Shown: positions 54,553 to 64,000 of the stretch, in pieces | How positions within the stretch are numbered: the first letter of the stretch is position 1 | Layout of the letters: every line of letters starts with the position of its first letter | Origin: Kalaharituber pfeilii | Taxonomy: Eukaryota > Ascomycota > Pezizomycetes > Pezizales > Pezizaceae | Assembly (NCBI GenBank): GCA_015179045.1 | Contig: WHUZ01000097.1 | Span: 1 to 64,000 of the forward strand | Length of the DNA stretch: 64,000 nt | Direction: 5' to 3' | Program-made: the position numbers and the translations under genes | The notes under the pieces: model-generated | What the model was told of the DNA's origin: nothing | Database searches by the model: none | Seen by the model: the letters and a program-made list of their open reading frames with translations, nothing else

Positions 54553-55273
54553 GGGCGCTGGAAGGGACCAGATGTTACGAGTACAGTGAAGAAAACGATG
54601 GTGCCGGCATCATCCCAGAAGTATGAATACAGTAGGTCGGAAGGGTTATGGGAGTGTATGCAGTAGATCGGAAGGGCAGCTACTTAGTGGGGAGCACGCA
54701 GTAGAGTAGAGTAATTCATAGGCATAATAGTGGAATGATAGGTTCAGAGTTTATAGAGAAACTTAGGACACCGGTTGTGTCTTGATTCTTCTAACTATAC
54801 TATCACTAGCCAGCACTTATATAGACTTCAGCGTAGCCATACATGAGGAGTCAACAAATGAATAATTGGCTGGTCCCGCGGTGATTCCTTATCAATGCCA
54901 ATACCGGTGGTAATAGACACATGTAATAAAAACATGCAAAAATAGTATGGGACAAAGATAATAAATGTACTAATGCATGTGTGTATAAAAATAAAACTTC
55001 TGTAACTCGAGTGTATGCATCAAGCTGCATTCCGGATAACACACCCTTCCATAGTACTGCCCTATCTAAATGATATGAGAATCAATAGCCAAGCCTAATA
55101 GGTGATCAGTCCGGTCAATTAGTATTGGTCTTATATTCGATTGCAGAGTCAGCGTTATCTCCTTAGTGGGTAAGTCTTCACCTTTAGCCATGGCAGCTAA
55201 TTGGTAGTAGAACTCTTACCCCTTGCCATAGTGGTAGGCAAGTTTCCACCTTAGCCGTAACACTTCTCTACTC

Positions 55274-55476
55274 TGTTATGGAGGTGGTAAATGCAGAGAT
55301 TACTATCTGCTAGGCTAAAAAAATACTTGACTAGTAATACTCACTAATTTTCTATATATCTCATATAGCTATTATGTAACTGTAATATATTTACGCATTT
55401 GTACATTACATTTTTCATATTTTTTTGCTTCACTAGCTGTCTACCCTACAGTCAATATTACAGTGACCCTGTAATA
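55274..55476 (-). mobile_element. Decayed solo LTR of the TRIM family
   Basis: Follows the reverse complement of the TRIM LTR from TGTTATGGAGGTGGTAAATG CAGA through ACTTGACTAGTAATACTCACTA to CAGTGACCCTGTAATA, with nearly every CpG lost. It shows the TRIM family is old as well as recently active. Confidence 0.72.
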
Positions 55477-55866
55477 TCTCCTACTCTTCCTCTAATACTC
55501 ATCCACCTACTAACAGAAATTATATTCGGGCCTATTATCTTTAGTATCACTAATAACTAGAAAGGAAATTATATGACTATACTATTTTCCATTCAACCTA
55601 ACACTTCTTCTAGTTGAAAGTTGCACAGACTCTAAAACTGATTGGTTAAACTCCAGAAGTGATTTTTTAAGCTCTAGTAAACTTGCATATGTACCAGAAT
55701 CATGATCTTGTCCATCTTCTATTCTATATCCTCTTCCAATCTCTCTTTCATGCCCCCTTTCATGCCCCCTTCCTCTCCCACTCCTACTCGCACACACACT
55801 TGCACTCACACTCGCACTCCCACTCCCAGTCGCACTTGCACTCGTACTCACACTCCTACTTCTACT

Positions 55867-56533
55867 CCCGACGGTTTTTGACGGGGAGGTGAGGGGGGTG
55901 AGAAGGGCGCTGGAGAGTGTACCGGAGGAGGTACCGGTCCTGGTTTGCTTAGATTCTGAAGCTGCTGTCATGGCGATTCAGAAGGCAGGCAAGGAGGGAA
56001 AGGGAAAGACCGAGGATGTGAGAAGGGTGGTGAACGCGGTAGCGAGGAGGAAGAAGAAGGGAGGAGATGCGAAATTGATGTGGGTCAAGGCTCACATCGG
56101 AATCGCAGGAAATGAGAAGGCGGATGAGTGGGCGAAGAAGGGGACGGTGATGCAGGGGAAGGAGGTGGCCACCGGAAGTGGGGTGCGCCAGAGGGTGAAG
56201 GCGTGGAGGAAGGAGAAGAGAGAAGTGGAGGGCTTTGGAGGAGGAAAGGTCATGGAGTGGAATAGGATAGCAGTATCCAATTTCACTGCCTTGCGCCTGG
56301 AGAGAGGGAGGTGTGCAGTGTGGTTGAAGAGGATAGGGGCGGCTGAGTCGGATAAGTGCAGGTGCGGGGAGGTGCAAACCGGGGAGCATCTCGCTTTCCG
56401 ATGCAGAAACCAGAAGACCCGTCCAGAAGGCTTTGAGAGGTGGGGCGACATGGAAAAGAATTGGAAGAGAAAGGCGGAGAATGGGGAGGAGTATGACGTT
56501 TTGGAGAATTTCTTCGCTGGGGTCAAGTTCTAG
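55867..56533 (+). pseudogene. LINE ORF2 fragment: RNase H and zinc motif
   Basis: The open frame covers VFDGEVRGVRRALES, LVCLDSEAAVMAIQKAGKEG, WVKAHIGIAGNEKADEWAKK and KCRCGEVQTGEHLAFRC to the stop at 56531. Only a few residues differ from 48036-48829. Starts within RNase H, so it lacks RT and the first catalytic Asp. Confidence 0.83.
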
Positions 56534-56692
56534 AAGGTAGGAGAATGCGGGGTCAGGTTCTAGAAGCTAGGAGAGCGGGGGCGACGGCGCGTGGGGGCCA
56601 TGTACGTAGAGAGTTAGTTTAGCCTGTCTCCGGGCTATGAGGGCTTGCCCAGGGACCCTGCCATGGCCAAGTGCTACAAGCGGGGTTATGTG

Positions 56693-56748
<56 letters not shown>
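55867..56748 (+). mobile_element. 5'-truncated LINE, tail class B, poly(A) of about 52
   Basis: RNase H part of ORF2, 3' module CCTGTCTCCGGGCTATGAGG GC, hairpin CCCTGCCATGGCCAAGTGC TACAAGCGGGG, TTATGTGATT and about 52 A. The long pure A-tail argues for a recent insertion. The target lies in the hexanucleotide array, which hides any target duplication. Confidence 0.83.
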
Positions 56749-56751
<3 letters not shown>

Positions 56752-57242
56752 ATACTCATACTTCTACTTCTACTTATACTCATACTCTCACTCATACTCA
56801 TACTTATACTTGTACTTGCACTTGCATTTATACTTACACTTACACTTATACTTCTACTTCTACTCCCACTTGCACTCATACTCATACTCACACTCATACT
56901 TGCACTTACACTCCTACTCACACTCCTACTCCCACTTCTACTCCTACTTATACTCCTACTCCTACTCATACTCCTACTCCTACTTATACTCGTACTCCTA
57001 TTCTTACTCACACTTGCACTTGCACTCCCACTCCCACTCCCACTCGCACTTCTACTTCTACTCCCACTCCCACTCCCACTCCCACCCCCCCTCTCTCTCC
57101 CTCTTCCACTTCCCCTCCAATGACCTCTCCCACTTCTACTGGTTTGCTGAGTTTCCACTATACTAGCATTTGTAACTGAGAGTAGTAGATCATTATCAGG
57201 GCTACTAGACTCTAAGTCTGAGCTTGAATTGGAGCTGCTAGT

Positions 57243-57740
57243 TGTTACGGCTAAGGTAAGACTTACGGGATACTGCCCCGAGAAGCACCGCCAGTTCCGT
57301 ATAAGCCGTGTGCTGAAGATGTAGCTGATCACTACTAGGCAACGCATGGAACACTTTGGGCCCGAGAAACGGCGGTCGTGTACAGAAGTGTGTGTCAAGC
57401 AATAAGTCATACAGACTAGCAACTGCACATGGTTTATAAAGTAATATGCGTACATGTATTAGTCGCTACTGACCTTCCTAATGCATGTTTCTACTACGTC
57501 TCCTTATCTACGTGTCTTATCTATATTCATCATGTCATTGTCATATCATGTTGATAGCCCGGAAGTCTATATAAACGGGCCGAATAGATAGCTAGAAGAA
57601 ATCAAGACACTAGCGGTGTTCTAAGTTGAACTCTCACTTCATGCTCTCGCATAACCTTTTGCCGTCCGCTTCGCTGCCTTCGTGAATCCCGGAGTCGCCC
57701 CAGTGCCACTCTCGCGAGCCCAGCGACGCCTACGCTAACA
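57243..57740 (+). repeat. 5' LTR of Gypsy element 3
   Basis: 498 bp; TATATAA at 57568-57574; AGCGGTGT at 57612-57619. Confidence 0.9.
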
Positions 57741-57751
57741 TTACACCGCTC
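57741..57751 (+). promoter_or_regulatory. Putative self-priming site of Gypsy element 3
   Basis: TTACACCGCTC directly after the LTR, the same 11 bases as in element 1; ACACCGCT complements AGCGGTGT of the LTR leader. Confidence 0.55.
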
Positions 57752-57954
57752 GTTAACTACTCTTTTTCTTTTCCTTCTCTCATTACCAATGGAGTCCCAA
57801 CGGTCGCTTTCCCTCTTCTCCCAGTACTGCAACCGCTCCCAGCATACCCCTCCTCACCGATAACGGATGTCGCGATGTCCGGAGAATTTGTGGAAACTGA
57901 TCACCAACCCCGCACGTCCTACGTGTAAGCTTCCGGCTGTTAGAAACCCTCACG

Positions 57955-58290
57955 CAGCCGCTCGGAGTCCCATCGCCGCTCGGAGTCCCATCGCCGCTCG
58001 GAGTCCCATCGCCGCTCGGAGTCCCATCGCCGCTCGGAGTCCCATCGCCGCTCGGAGTCCCATCGCCGCTCGGAAGTCCCGCCGTCGCTCAGAGTCCCGC
58101 TGCTCGGAGTCCCGCCGCTGCTCAGAGCCCCGCCGCCCCTCAGAGTCCCGCCGCCGCCGCCGCCGCCGCTCGGAGTCCCACAGCCGCTCGGAGTCCCATC
58201 GCCGCTCGGAAGTCCCGCCGTCGCTCGGAGTCCCGCTGCCGCTCAGAGTCCCGCCGCCACCGCCGGCAGTCCCGCTCAAGGTCCCGCTCA
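57955..58290 (+). repeat. 18-bp minisatellite in gag of Gypsy element 3
   Basis: Six near-perfect TCGCCGCTCGGAGTCCCA units, then degenerate GCCGCYCGGAGTCCC units with a pure GCC run at 58150. Confidence 0.85.
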
Positions 58291-60254
58291 CCCCCGCCCA
58301 AGGTGGAGCAGCCGAAAAAAGCTGTATCCATTGCCACCTACTCCTCCAAGCCCTCCGCCGATAAGGGCAAACATCGACAGGTAGAACGCACCACCGAAAG
58401 ACCCATAAACGTACGGCAGGGAGACAGGAGCTCCCTGGAAGGAGTTAAGGTTTTGAATACTGCATTTGTGTTTTCCGGCGTTCGGAATAAATCAGGTAAT
58501 GTAATCTTTAGAACTGCTTTTGATTTTGATGCGGAATGTCTGGATATTGGGAATAGAGAAGTGTTATTGGAATTATTTTGGTTGGGAAGGAAAGGTTTCT
58601 CTGTTCATTGTGAAAACCGGCGTTTGGTTCATGATTCCCTTGAATTTGTTGTTCCTTATGATGAAATTGTTTTACCCTCGGTCATTTGTCCCTGTTTCTA
58701 TTTATGCCACCTGTTTCTGTTTTGGATTTAGAAAGGAACCCCCAGAGGGAGGAAGGCAATGTACTACTAACGATTAACGCACGCGAACGTTATGAACGTT
58801 ACGCTCAAGTGTTCTTTGAGAAGCAAGCAGCCAGACTACCACCCCGCCGATCCGGGTATCACGAGATCCCACTCAACGACCCTCATGCTGAAGTACCCAA
58901 TGGCCTGGGAAGATGAAGCCCTGCAGAAGGGACCCAACAAGATCATGGTACCGAATCGGTACCCCCTCCCACTCATACCAGACCTTCTGGAAAAGATCTC
59001 CGGCGATGAACACTTCACCCGGTTGGACCTTAAAAACGCCTCATTCGAATCAAGTCAGGCGACGAAAGCCTGTTTGAATATACCGTTATGGCTTTGAACT
59101 CGCACCGACGAGTTTTCAGGAGATGATGGATGAAATCCTGGAAGGATACCGTTGAGGTAGTATGACCGTGGAACAGGTCCTACAACTACCACTTGACCAC
59201 GGACTAGCCGTACAGGAGATAGTCCTTCTTGGCCATACCATTAATGGCCACAAGCTTAACACCATTGCCGACTGGCCAACTACTCGTCAAGAACTACTAC
59301 CGCCGCCAGAGCGAAACCGCTTACCTCCGTCATGGACAACGTACCATTTTTATAAGGCGACGCACAACAGCAGTCATTCGATGAACTAAAGCAAGCATTC
59401 CTATTCGCCCCAGTACTCCGCTCATGGGATAAAACCCTGAAGGCGATCATGGGATAGAACCCTGAAGACGATTATGGAAATTGATGCATCAGTACTCCGC
59501 CTATAGGATAGAACCCTGAGGACGATCATGGGATAGAACCCTGAAGACGATTAGGGAAACTGATGCATCTTACCAAGCCCTCGCCGGCACTCTCTCCCCA
59601 TACCACAAGGAGAACGGAGTCAAAACACTACACCCAGTCGACTTCCACTTACCAGCCTTCACCACAGCCAAACGGAATTGACCATGACAAGGAGCTGTTC
59701 GCAATCGTCGACTGCTTCAAATGGTACACTTGGCTAGAGGGCGTACATGTCGATGTCTATACGGATCACCACCAAGCAGAAGCTTAACTCCCGGCAAGCA
59801 AACCAGCACATAAAGATGTGCGAGCTGGACTTTACTATCATCGATCGCAAGGGAGCGATAACGGGAAAGCCGACACCATATCGCGTCGATCCGGTGATGA
59901 ACCGGCAGATCCAGAAATCCAGCTCTTAAAAGATGGGCAACTACTCACCAACGGCGACCCCATTGAGGAAGACCCAGAGGTCACGAGCCACTGGGGGGTG
60001 CACCGCACCCAAGAAGTGATATCAAGGAACCTCTACCGGAATAGATAGAGAGAAGCTACGCAAACATACGTCGCCAAAAGGCGAAAGCTAACCGACATGC
60101 CTGCCGAACCCAATACCAATGCCAAACTGGAGTCAGATCTGTTACTCGGTTCGGTGCCTCACTGGAATAATTCACCAGCCAGAAAATGGCTCATAGGCCT
60201 GGCCAGCCTATGTGAGTGAAAGGCGTGTGGCATCGACTGAATACAGACACACGG

Positions 60255-60540
60255 CTCCGACCGCATCGGCACCGACCGCACACAGGCACGCGGCACTGAC
60301 CGCATCGGCACTGACCGCATCGGCACTGACCGCATCGGCACTGACCGCATCGGCACTGACCGCATCGGCACTGACCGCATCGGCACCGACCACATCGGCA
60401 CTGACCGCATCGGCACCGACCACATCGGCACTGACCGGATCGGCACTGACCGCATCGGCACCGACCACATCGGCACTGACCGCATCGGCACTGACCGCAT
60501 CGGCACCGACCGCATCGGCACCGACCATACACACACGCGG
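60255..60540 (+). repeat. 15-bp minisatellite in pol of Gypsy element 3
   Basis: About 17 units of CACTGACCGCATCGG with CACCGACC and CACATCGG variants. All six frames stay open, which explains the stacked ORFs here. Confidence 0.88.
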
Positions 60541-61845
60541 CACCGACCGCATACAGGCACGTGGCACCAACCGCATATAGGCTATAAGTCCGGAAGTAAC
60601 CCGGCGTGCTAAGGGTCCAAACTGGACAATATATGGCGCTGTACCCTGGTGAACCAAGTGAACAGGCACCACGGCACTTGAGTGAAATATGCGACAGGAA
60701 TTCCGGCATACTCAAGTGAGGGGTGGTAGCCGCACGGGCTGGGACAGCAATTAGCAAATACTACTGACGCTAAAGGCTATGGATTTCGTCGGAGAACTAC
60801 CGGAACCGGGGGGCGACAACGCGATCCTCATCATTACGAACCGTGTTACCAAGATCCAGCGATACGTACCGACCAAAACAACCTGGACCTCTACAGATGT
60901 CGCCTCCGCATGCTGAAAGGAAATTAACCAGCAGCCCAACATCAAACTCCGGCTATCCACATCCTACCATTCACAAACTGACGCACTGTCAGAGCAAGCG
61001 ATACAAACTCTCAAGTAGTACCTACGCATCCTCTGTCAGGATAGACAAAACCGCTGAGCTACTTGGCTACCACGAGCCGAGTATGCACACAACACTTCGA
61101 TAACGTCAACCCACGGCTACATACCCTCGAAAGCCTATACGGATTCAACCCAAAACACTACACATCTCGGATGACCACTCACTCGCCTCACCAGCAGCAG
61201 AGGACTGGCTAATCGGGAAACAACCGAACTTGAACTGCCTCAAGGCATGCGACTGCATAGCCATTCACGTTAGCCTCCGAGAACATGGCAACATAGACCT
61301 TGACGATGACGAACAAGAGCTCTACTACGATGTCACTACGTCGTCAACAGCCGCAAGGTCCGGGGCCAGCTTAAATACCGAATCCGTTGGCAAGGGTACT
61401 ACGAAGATGACGATACTTGGGGAGCCTATTGGCAACCTACAATGCTCATTGGAATCCGTCAAAGAATTCCACGATAAGCACCCACGAAAGCCTAAAGACA
61501 TGAGTCTATGAGGCAGTGCAACCAACGTACCAATAATGGGCGTTATTTGGGAATGAGGTCTAGCTACGTGGGCTAGAATCTCATGTAGGTGTTATACCTT
61601 CCACGCTCTCATGGGTTTCCCACAGGGTTTTACCAGAGAAGTGGTTTAATGGCTAGCACTGAACGATATGAGTGCAGGACACACCAGTCTTACCATCGGC
61701 CATTGTACTTACAATGAATACCAGTACTCAGCGCATAGGGTACGCCGACACTCTTAGCTATACAAAACATACACTGACCCGACCGAGTAAGTCTCGGATC
61801 GTTTAGAAGCTTTTCGGGGCAAAAAAGCTCTAAAACGGGGGGTGA

Positions 61846-62343
61846 TGTTACGGCTAAGGTAAGACTTACGGGATACTGCCCCGAGAAGCACCGCCAGTTC
61901 CGTATAAGCCGTGTGCTGAAGATGTAGCTGATCACTACTAGGCAACGCATGGAACACTTTGGGCCCGAGAAACGGCGGTCGTGTACAGAAGTGTGTGTCA
62001 AGCAATAAGTCATACAGACTAGCAACTGCACATGGTTTATAAAGTAATATGCGTACATGTATTAGTCGCTACTGACCTTCCTAATGCATGTTTCTACTAC
62101 GTCTCCTTATCTACGTGTCTTATCTATATTCATCATGTCATTGTCATATCATGTTGATAGCCCGGAAGTCTATATAAACGGGCCGAATAGATAGCTAGAA
62201 GAAATCAAGACACTAGCGGTGTTCTAAGTTGAACTCTCACTTCATGCTCTCGCATAACCTTTTGCCGTCCGCTTCGCTGCCTTCGTGAATCCCGGAGTCG
62301 CCCCAGTGCCACTCTCGCGAGCCCAGCGACGCCTACGCTAACA
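61846..62343 (+). repeat. 3' LTR of Gypsy element 3
   Basis: 498 bp, same sequence as the 5' LTR on visual comparison. Confidence 0.9.
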
Positions 62344-62944
62344 CTAGTACTGTTCTTAGGCTTTAAGTCACTATTAGTAGCTAGTGCCCCCTTCATCCTT
62401 CAATCTGCTAGAGCTTCTATAAAAGAAGGCCCTTGTAAACTCTTGATTGATATTTCCCTATTTGAAGATCTATTAATTGGTCGAGATATACCTAAGCACT
62501 GAAAGCTTTCTATAACCACCCCTTATTTCTGTTGATAAAATACTTTCTATGCCTGCATAATATAGTAAGTCATTATAACTCATATCTTCCCAATAGCACT
62601 ACTACTAGCAATATCTTTAGTATCTATGGCTAAGTCTTGATATTGAAATTCCTTATCAATCTCATCCTTGAATAAGTCTTTGAATAGTCTATTAATAGAA
62701 ATATTAAGAGGTTGAATAAGACCTATATAGTCACCTAGAACTAATAAAAGCGTAATGTCATATACTTTTAAAAGCTTTTTGACAGAAGCTGTTTTATGGC
62801 AATAAAGAAGATCTATAATTAGTAGTATAAGCTGCCCTTCTAAGACTAGTACAAGGAGTTTTTGAAGCCAAAATTGAATAATATCAGTATTTGTATATGC
62901 CTTCTTATTGAACTGAATAACAATTAGCATTCGCATTGGTACAA

Positions 62945-63300
62945 GTTGAGTCAGTATAAGCCTTCAATAAAATTCCTCTGACCCTACTATAAACTTACTT
63001 AGGAACCGAGTAGTAGTTGTACAATATCATTCGACTCAGTCACGCTGCACATACAACTCATACTGGCTCACTCGGCAGCCGAGTACCAGTTGTATATTAT
63101 CATACCAACTCAGTCCCGCCATATATATAATATACTGACTTACTTGGTAGCTGAGTCGGGTACATTTTATAGCATAGCAAACTGACCTGCCATACATACA
63201 ACTCATACCGGCTCACTCGGCAGCCGAGTCAGGTATGTTTTATAGTATGAAAAATTAACCTGAAAACCGACTCACTTAGAAAAACTATCAAACCGAGTGC
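62945..63300. repeat. 72-73 bp tandem repeat with a palindromic core
   Basis: Palindromic core ACTCGGCAGCCGAGT at 63070-63084 and 63215-63229, a decayed version ACTTGGTAGCTGAGT at 63142-63156, and a partial one at 62997-63011. The regular spacing gives four units. Each unit also carries CATACAACTCATAC. Confidence 0.75.
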
Positions 63301-63853
63301 GAACACTAATAATAATATAAGAATGATATCTTGAGATCTCCTGTTTTCTTACACTACTTGTACTCTCAGCAACCCTATGAAAGATCAAGAAAGACTTAAT
63401 ATAAGGCTTTCTGTCTACAAAACCTGTAAGTTGAATTGTTACCTACCACTTCTCCCACCTAGATTTTTGGCTCTTTACTTATACAGTTTTGTTTCCTTTA
63501 AACTCATATGATTTATCCTCCAAGTATTCTCAAAGCAAGAGTATTTGATCTATATTTATGATATTAGAAATTGAATATCATTCAACTCTTTACATAACAT
63601 TGGTTATGCCATCTCATAGTTATGAATTTCGGCAATTAAAGTATAAAAAGTTGGTAATAAGTTCATAGTATTCTTCAGATATTTGTTAAGCTTTGTTAGT
63701 TATTGCAGAGAAGGTAATTTCATTATGAGCTAAAAATTGCTAGAATCAGCCTTAAGAAAATCGAAATTAGACTAATAAATCAGGATAAATCTTACTAAAT
63801 AGCTGTTTTGAAGTTCACTTAAACTACTAGTAACATACAACATAGGCAATTTA
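63301..63853. other. AT-rich decayed sequence
   Basis: No CpG to speak of and no readable frame. By position it may include the eroded N-terminal part of the DDE transposase, but I could not recognise it. Confidence 0.45.
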
Positions 63854-64000
63854 TGTTACAGCTAAGGTGGAAACTTGCCTACCATTGTGGCAAGGGGCAA
63901 GGGTTCCACTACTAATTAGCTGCCACGGCTAAAGATGAAGACTTACCCGCCAAGGGGAAAATGCTGACCCTGCAATCGAACATAAGACCAACGCTGATTG
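63854..64000 (+). mobile_element. LTR of the Gypsy 1 family, running off the window
   Basis: 147 bp matching the start of the element 1 LTR with four differences, all transitions (for example TGTTACAG for TGTTACGG, AAAATGCTG for AAAACGCTG). It is older than element 1. Whether it is a solo LTR or a full element cannot be told. Confidence 0.85.

Larger units (their letters stand above)
47236..55262 (-). mobile_element. CpG-eroded solo LTR of the Gypsy 1 family, split by Gypsy element 2
   Basis: Pieces 47236-47270 and 54558-55262 together match the reverse complement of the element 1 LTR. Target duplication CTTCT lies at 47231-47235 and 55263-55267. Most differences from the element 1 LTR are C-to-T or G-to-A at CpG sites. 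Gypsy element 2 entered it at GGGCG. Confidence 0.85.
55780..57095. repeat. Hexanucleotide array (CACTCN/TACTCN), split by a LINE
   Basis: 55785-55866 and 56749-57095 are runs of 6-bp units such as CACTCA, TACTCC, CACTTG and TACTTC. The minus strand encodes Ser/Arg/Gly dipeptides. A short run of the same type (GCACTC) occurs in the solo LTR at 6850-6868. Confidence 0.8.
57789..61510 (+). pseudogene. Gag-Pol remnants of Gypsy element 3
   Basis: ATG 57789 (MESQRSLSLFSQYCNRSQ) begins gag, soon stopped. The 18-bp repeat at 57960-58080 encodes an Arg/Ser-rich tract (RSESHR type) in one frame. RT pieces: GYHEIPLNDP (58855), YPLPLIPDLLEKISGDEHFT with RLDLKNASFES (58960-59060), and LFAPVLRSWDKT (59400). 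RNase H: FAIVDCFKWYTWLEGVHVDV with YTDHH (59700-59772) and GKADTISRRSGDEP (59860). Integrase: AMDFVGELPEPGGDN (60780). Frames change repeatedly; no activity is possible. Confidence 0.75.
57243..62343 (+). mobile_element. Gypsy element 3: matched LTRs, dead interior
   Basis: LTRs of 498 bp at 57243-57740 and 61846-62343, no difference seen. Target duplication CTAGT lies at 57238-57242 and 62344-62348. Starts TGTTACGGCTAAGG like element 1 and shares its primer-site sequence, so a sister family. The interior is about 4.1 kb with broken gag-pol and two minisatellites; purine tract AAACGGGGGGTGA before the 3' LTR. Probably trans-mobilised. Confidence 0.9.
55582..62936 (-). pseudogene. CENP-B/pogo-like DDE transposase, split by Gypsy element 3 and a LINE
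   Basis: The right part (62936-62344) reads DDE_1-like: LLIIDLLYCHKTASVKKLL, then LIQPLNISINRLFKD, the QPL.VSIN.PFKD signature of this family, followed after stop codons by IESFQCLGIS and GPSFIEALAD. It continues ALATNSDLKPKNSTS into the Gypsy 3 junction. Across the empty site (one CTAGT copy) the frame resumes SSNSSSDLESSSPDNDLLLS at 57242. Next comes a long Ser/Arg/Gly tract encoded by hexanucleotide repeats, interrupted by the LINE at 55867-56748. The tail ends LNGK stop at 55582. The catalytic N-terminal part lies in eroded sequence beyond 62936 and could not be read. AT-rich with scattered stops. Confidence 0.7.

Noticed and set aside
57867..58364. Open frame with repeated ARSPIA
   Set aside because: Alternative phase of the 18-bp minisatellite; the Arg/Ser phase is the one consistent with gag.
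60159..60757. Long overlapping frames in several phases
   Set aside because: All come from the 15-bp minisatellite, which has no stop in any frame.

Overview
The window reads as repeat-dense nuclear DNA of a filamentous ascomycete fungus. The evidence is the content: Tad-like LINEs with an RNase H domain and C-terminal zinc motifs, chromodomain Ty3/Gypsy elements, CENP-B/pogo-type DDE transposase relics, and AT-rich, CpG-poor blocks like those left by cytosine methylation or RIP. The repeat load and the mix of families would fit a Pezizomycetes (truffle or morel-type) genome, but that is inference. Only one convincing host gene is visible, a split reading frame for a multi-pass membrane protein at 26836-28627. 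No rRNA, tRNA or CRISPR array was found.

1-34000 is a GC-balanced landscape full of non-LTR retroposons. A full-length Tad-like LINE (2593-10934, minus strand, 13-bp target duplication) carries ORF1 and ORF2 and has itself been hit by two solo LTRs and a short retroposon. Around it are many copies of ORF1-only elements: an RRM-like ORF1 protein and no reverse transcriptase. The most complete is 18852-20246 with an intact 312-codon ORF. There are also at least nine very short insertions of 53-72 bp. Each consists of only the 3'-terminal hairpin of these elements plus poly(A), and nearly all have their own 8-15 bp target duplications. Three 3' tail classes (called A, B and C here) share one layout: outer stem, inner stem, a GTnAyrTGATAT-like linker and poly(A). 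Paired base changes between copies support the fold. I read this as one family of LINE machineries mobilising ORF1-only and hairpin-only passengers.

30380-36590 is satellite territory: a 57-bp tandem repeat, a hAT-like foldback element of 569 bp with an 8-bp duplication, a separate large inverted repeat split by a LINE, and 12-bp repeats.

36590-64000 is an AT-rich decayed block into which younger LTR elements have nested. It contains Gypsy element 1 (37631-43600; LTRs the same length with no difference seen, coding region dead), a solo LTR (43667-44401), a miniature LTR element of TRIM type (45893-46767), Gypsy element 2 (47271-54552, nearly coding-competent, with gag, pol and chromodomain) and Gypsy element 3 (57243-62343; LTRs of equal length, coding region dead). 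A further LTR of the element 1 family runs off the right edge. Element 2 carries a canonical -1 frameshift signal at the gag stop, a hAT-type MITE inside its protease, and a LINE fragment inside its left LTR. Element 3 and a LINE fragment both sit inside the C-terminal part of a DDE transposase gene whose tail is a hexanucleotide-repeat-encoded Ser/Arg/Gly tract. In all four two-LTR elements, the sequence just after the 5' LTR is complementary to a site 30-50 nt after the LTR TATA box, which suggests self-primed reverse transcription as in Tf1.

Insertion boundaries and most target duplications were read directly by eye. Family names rest on protein motifs, and no database search was possible.
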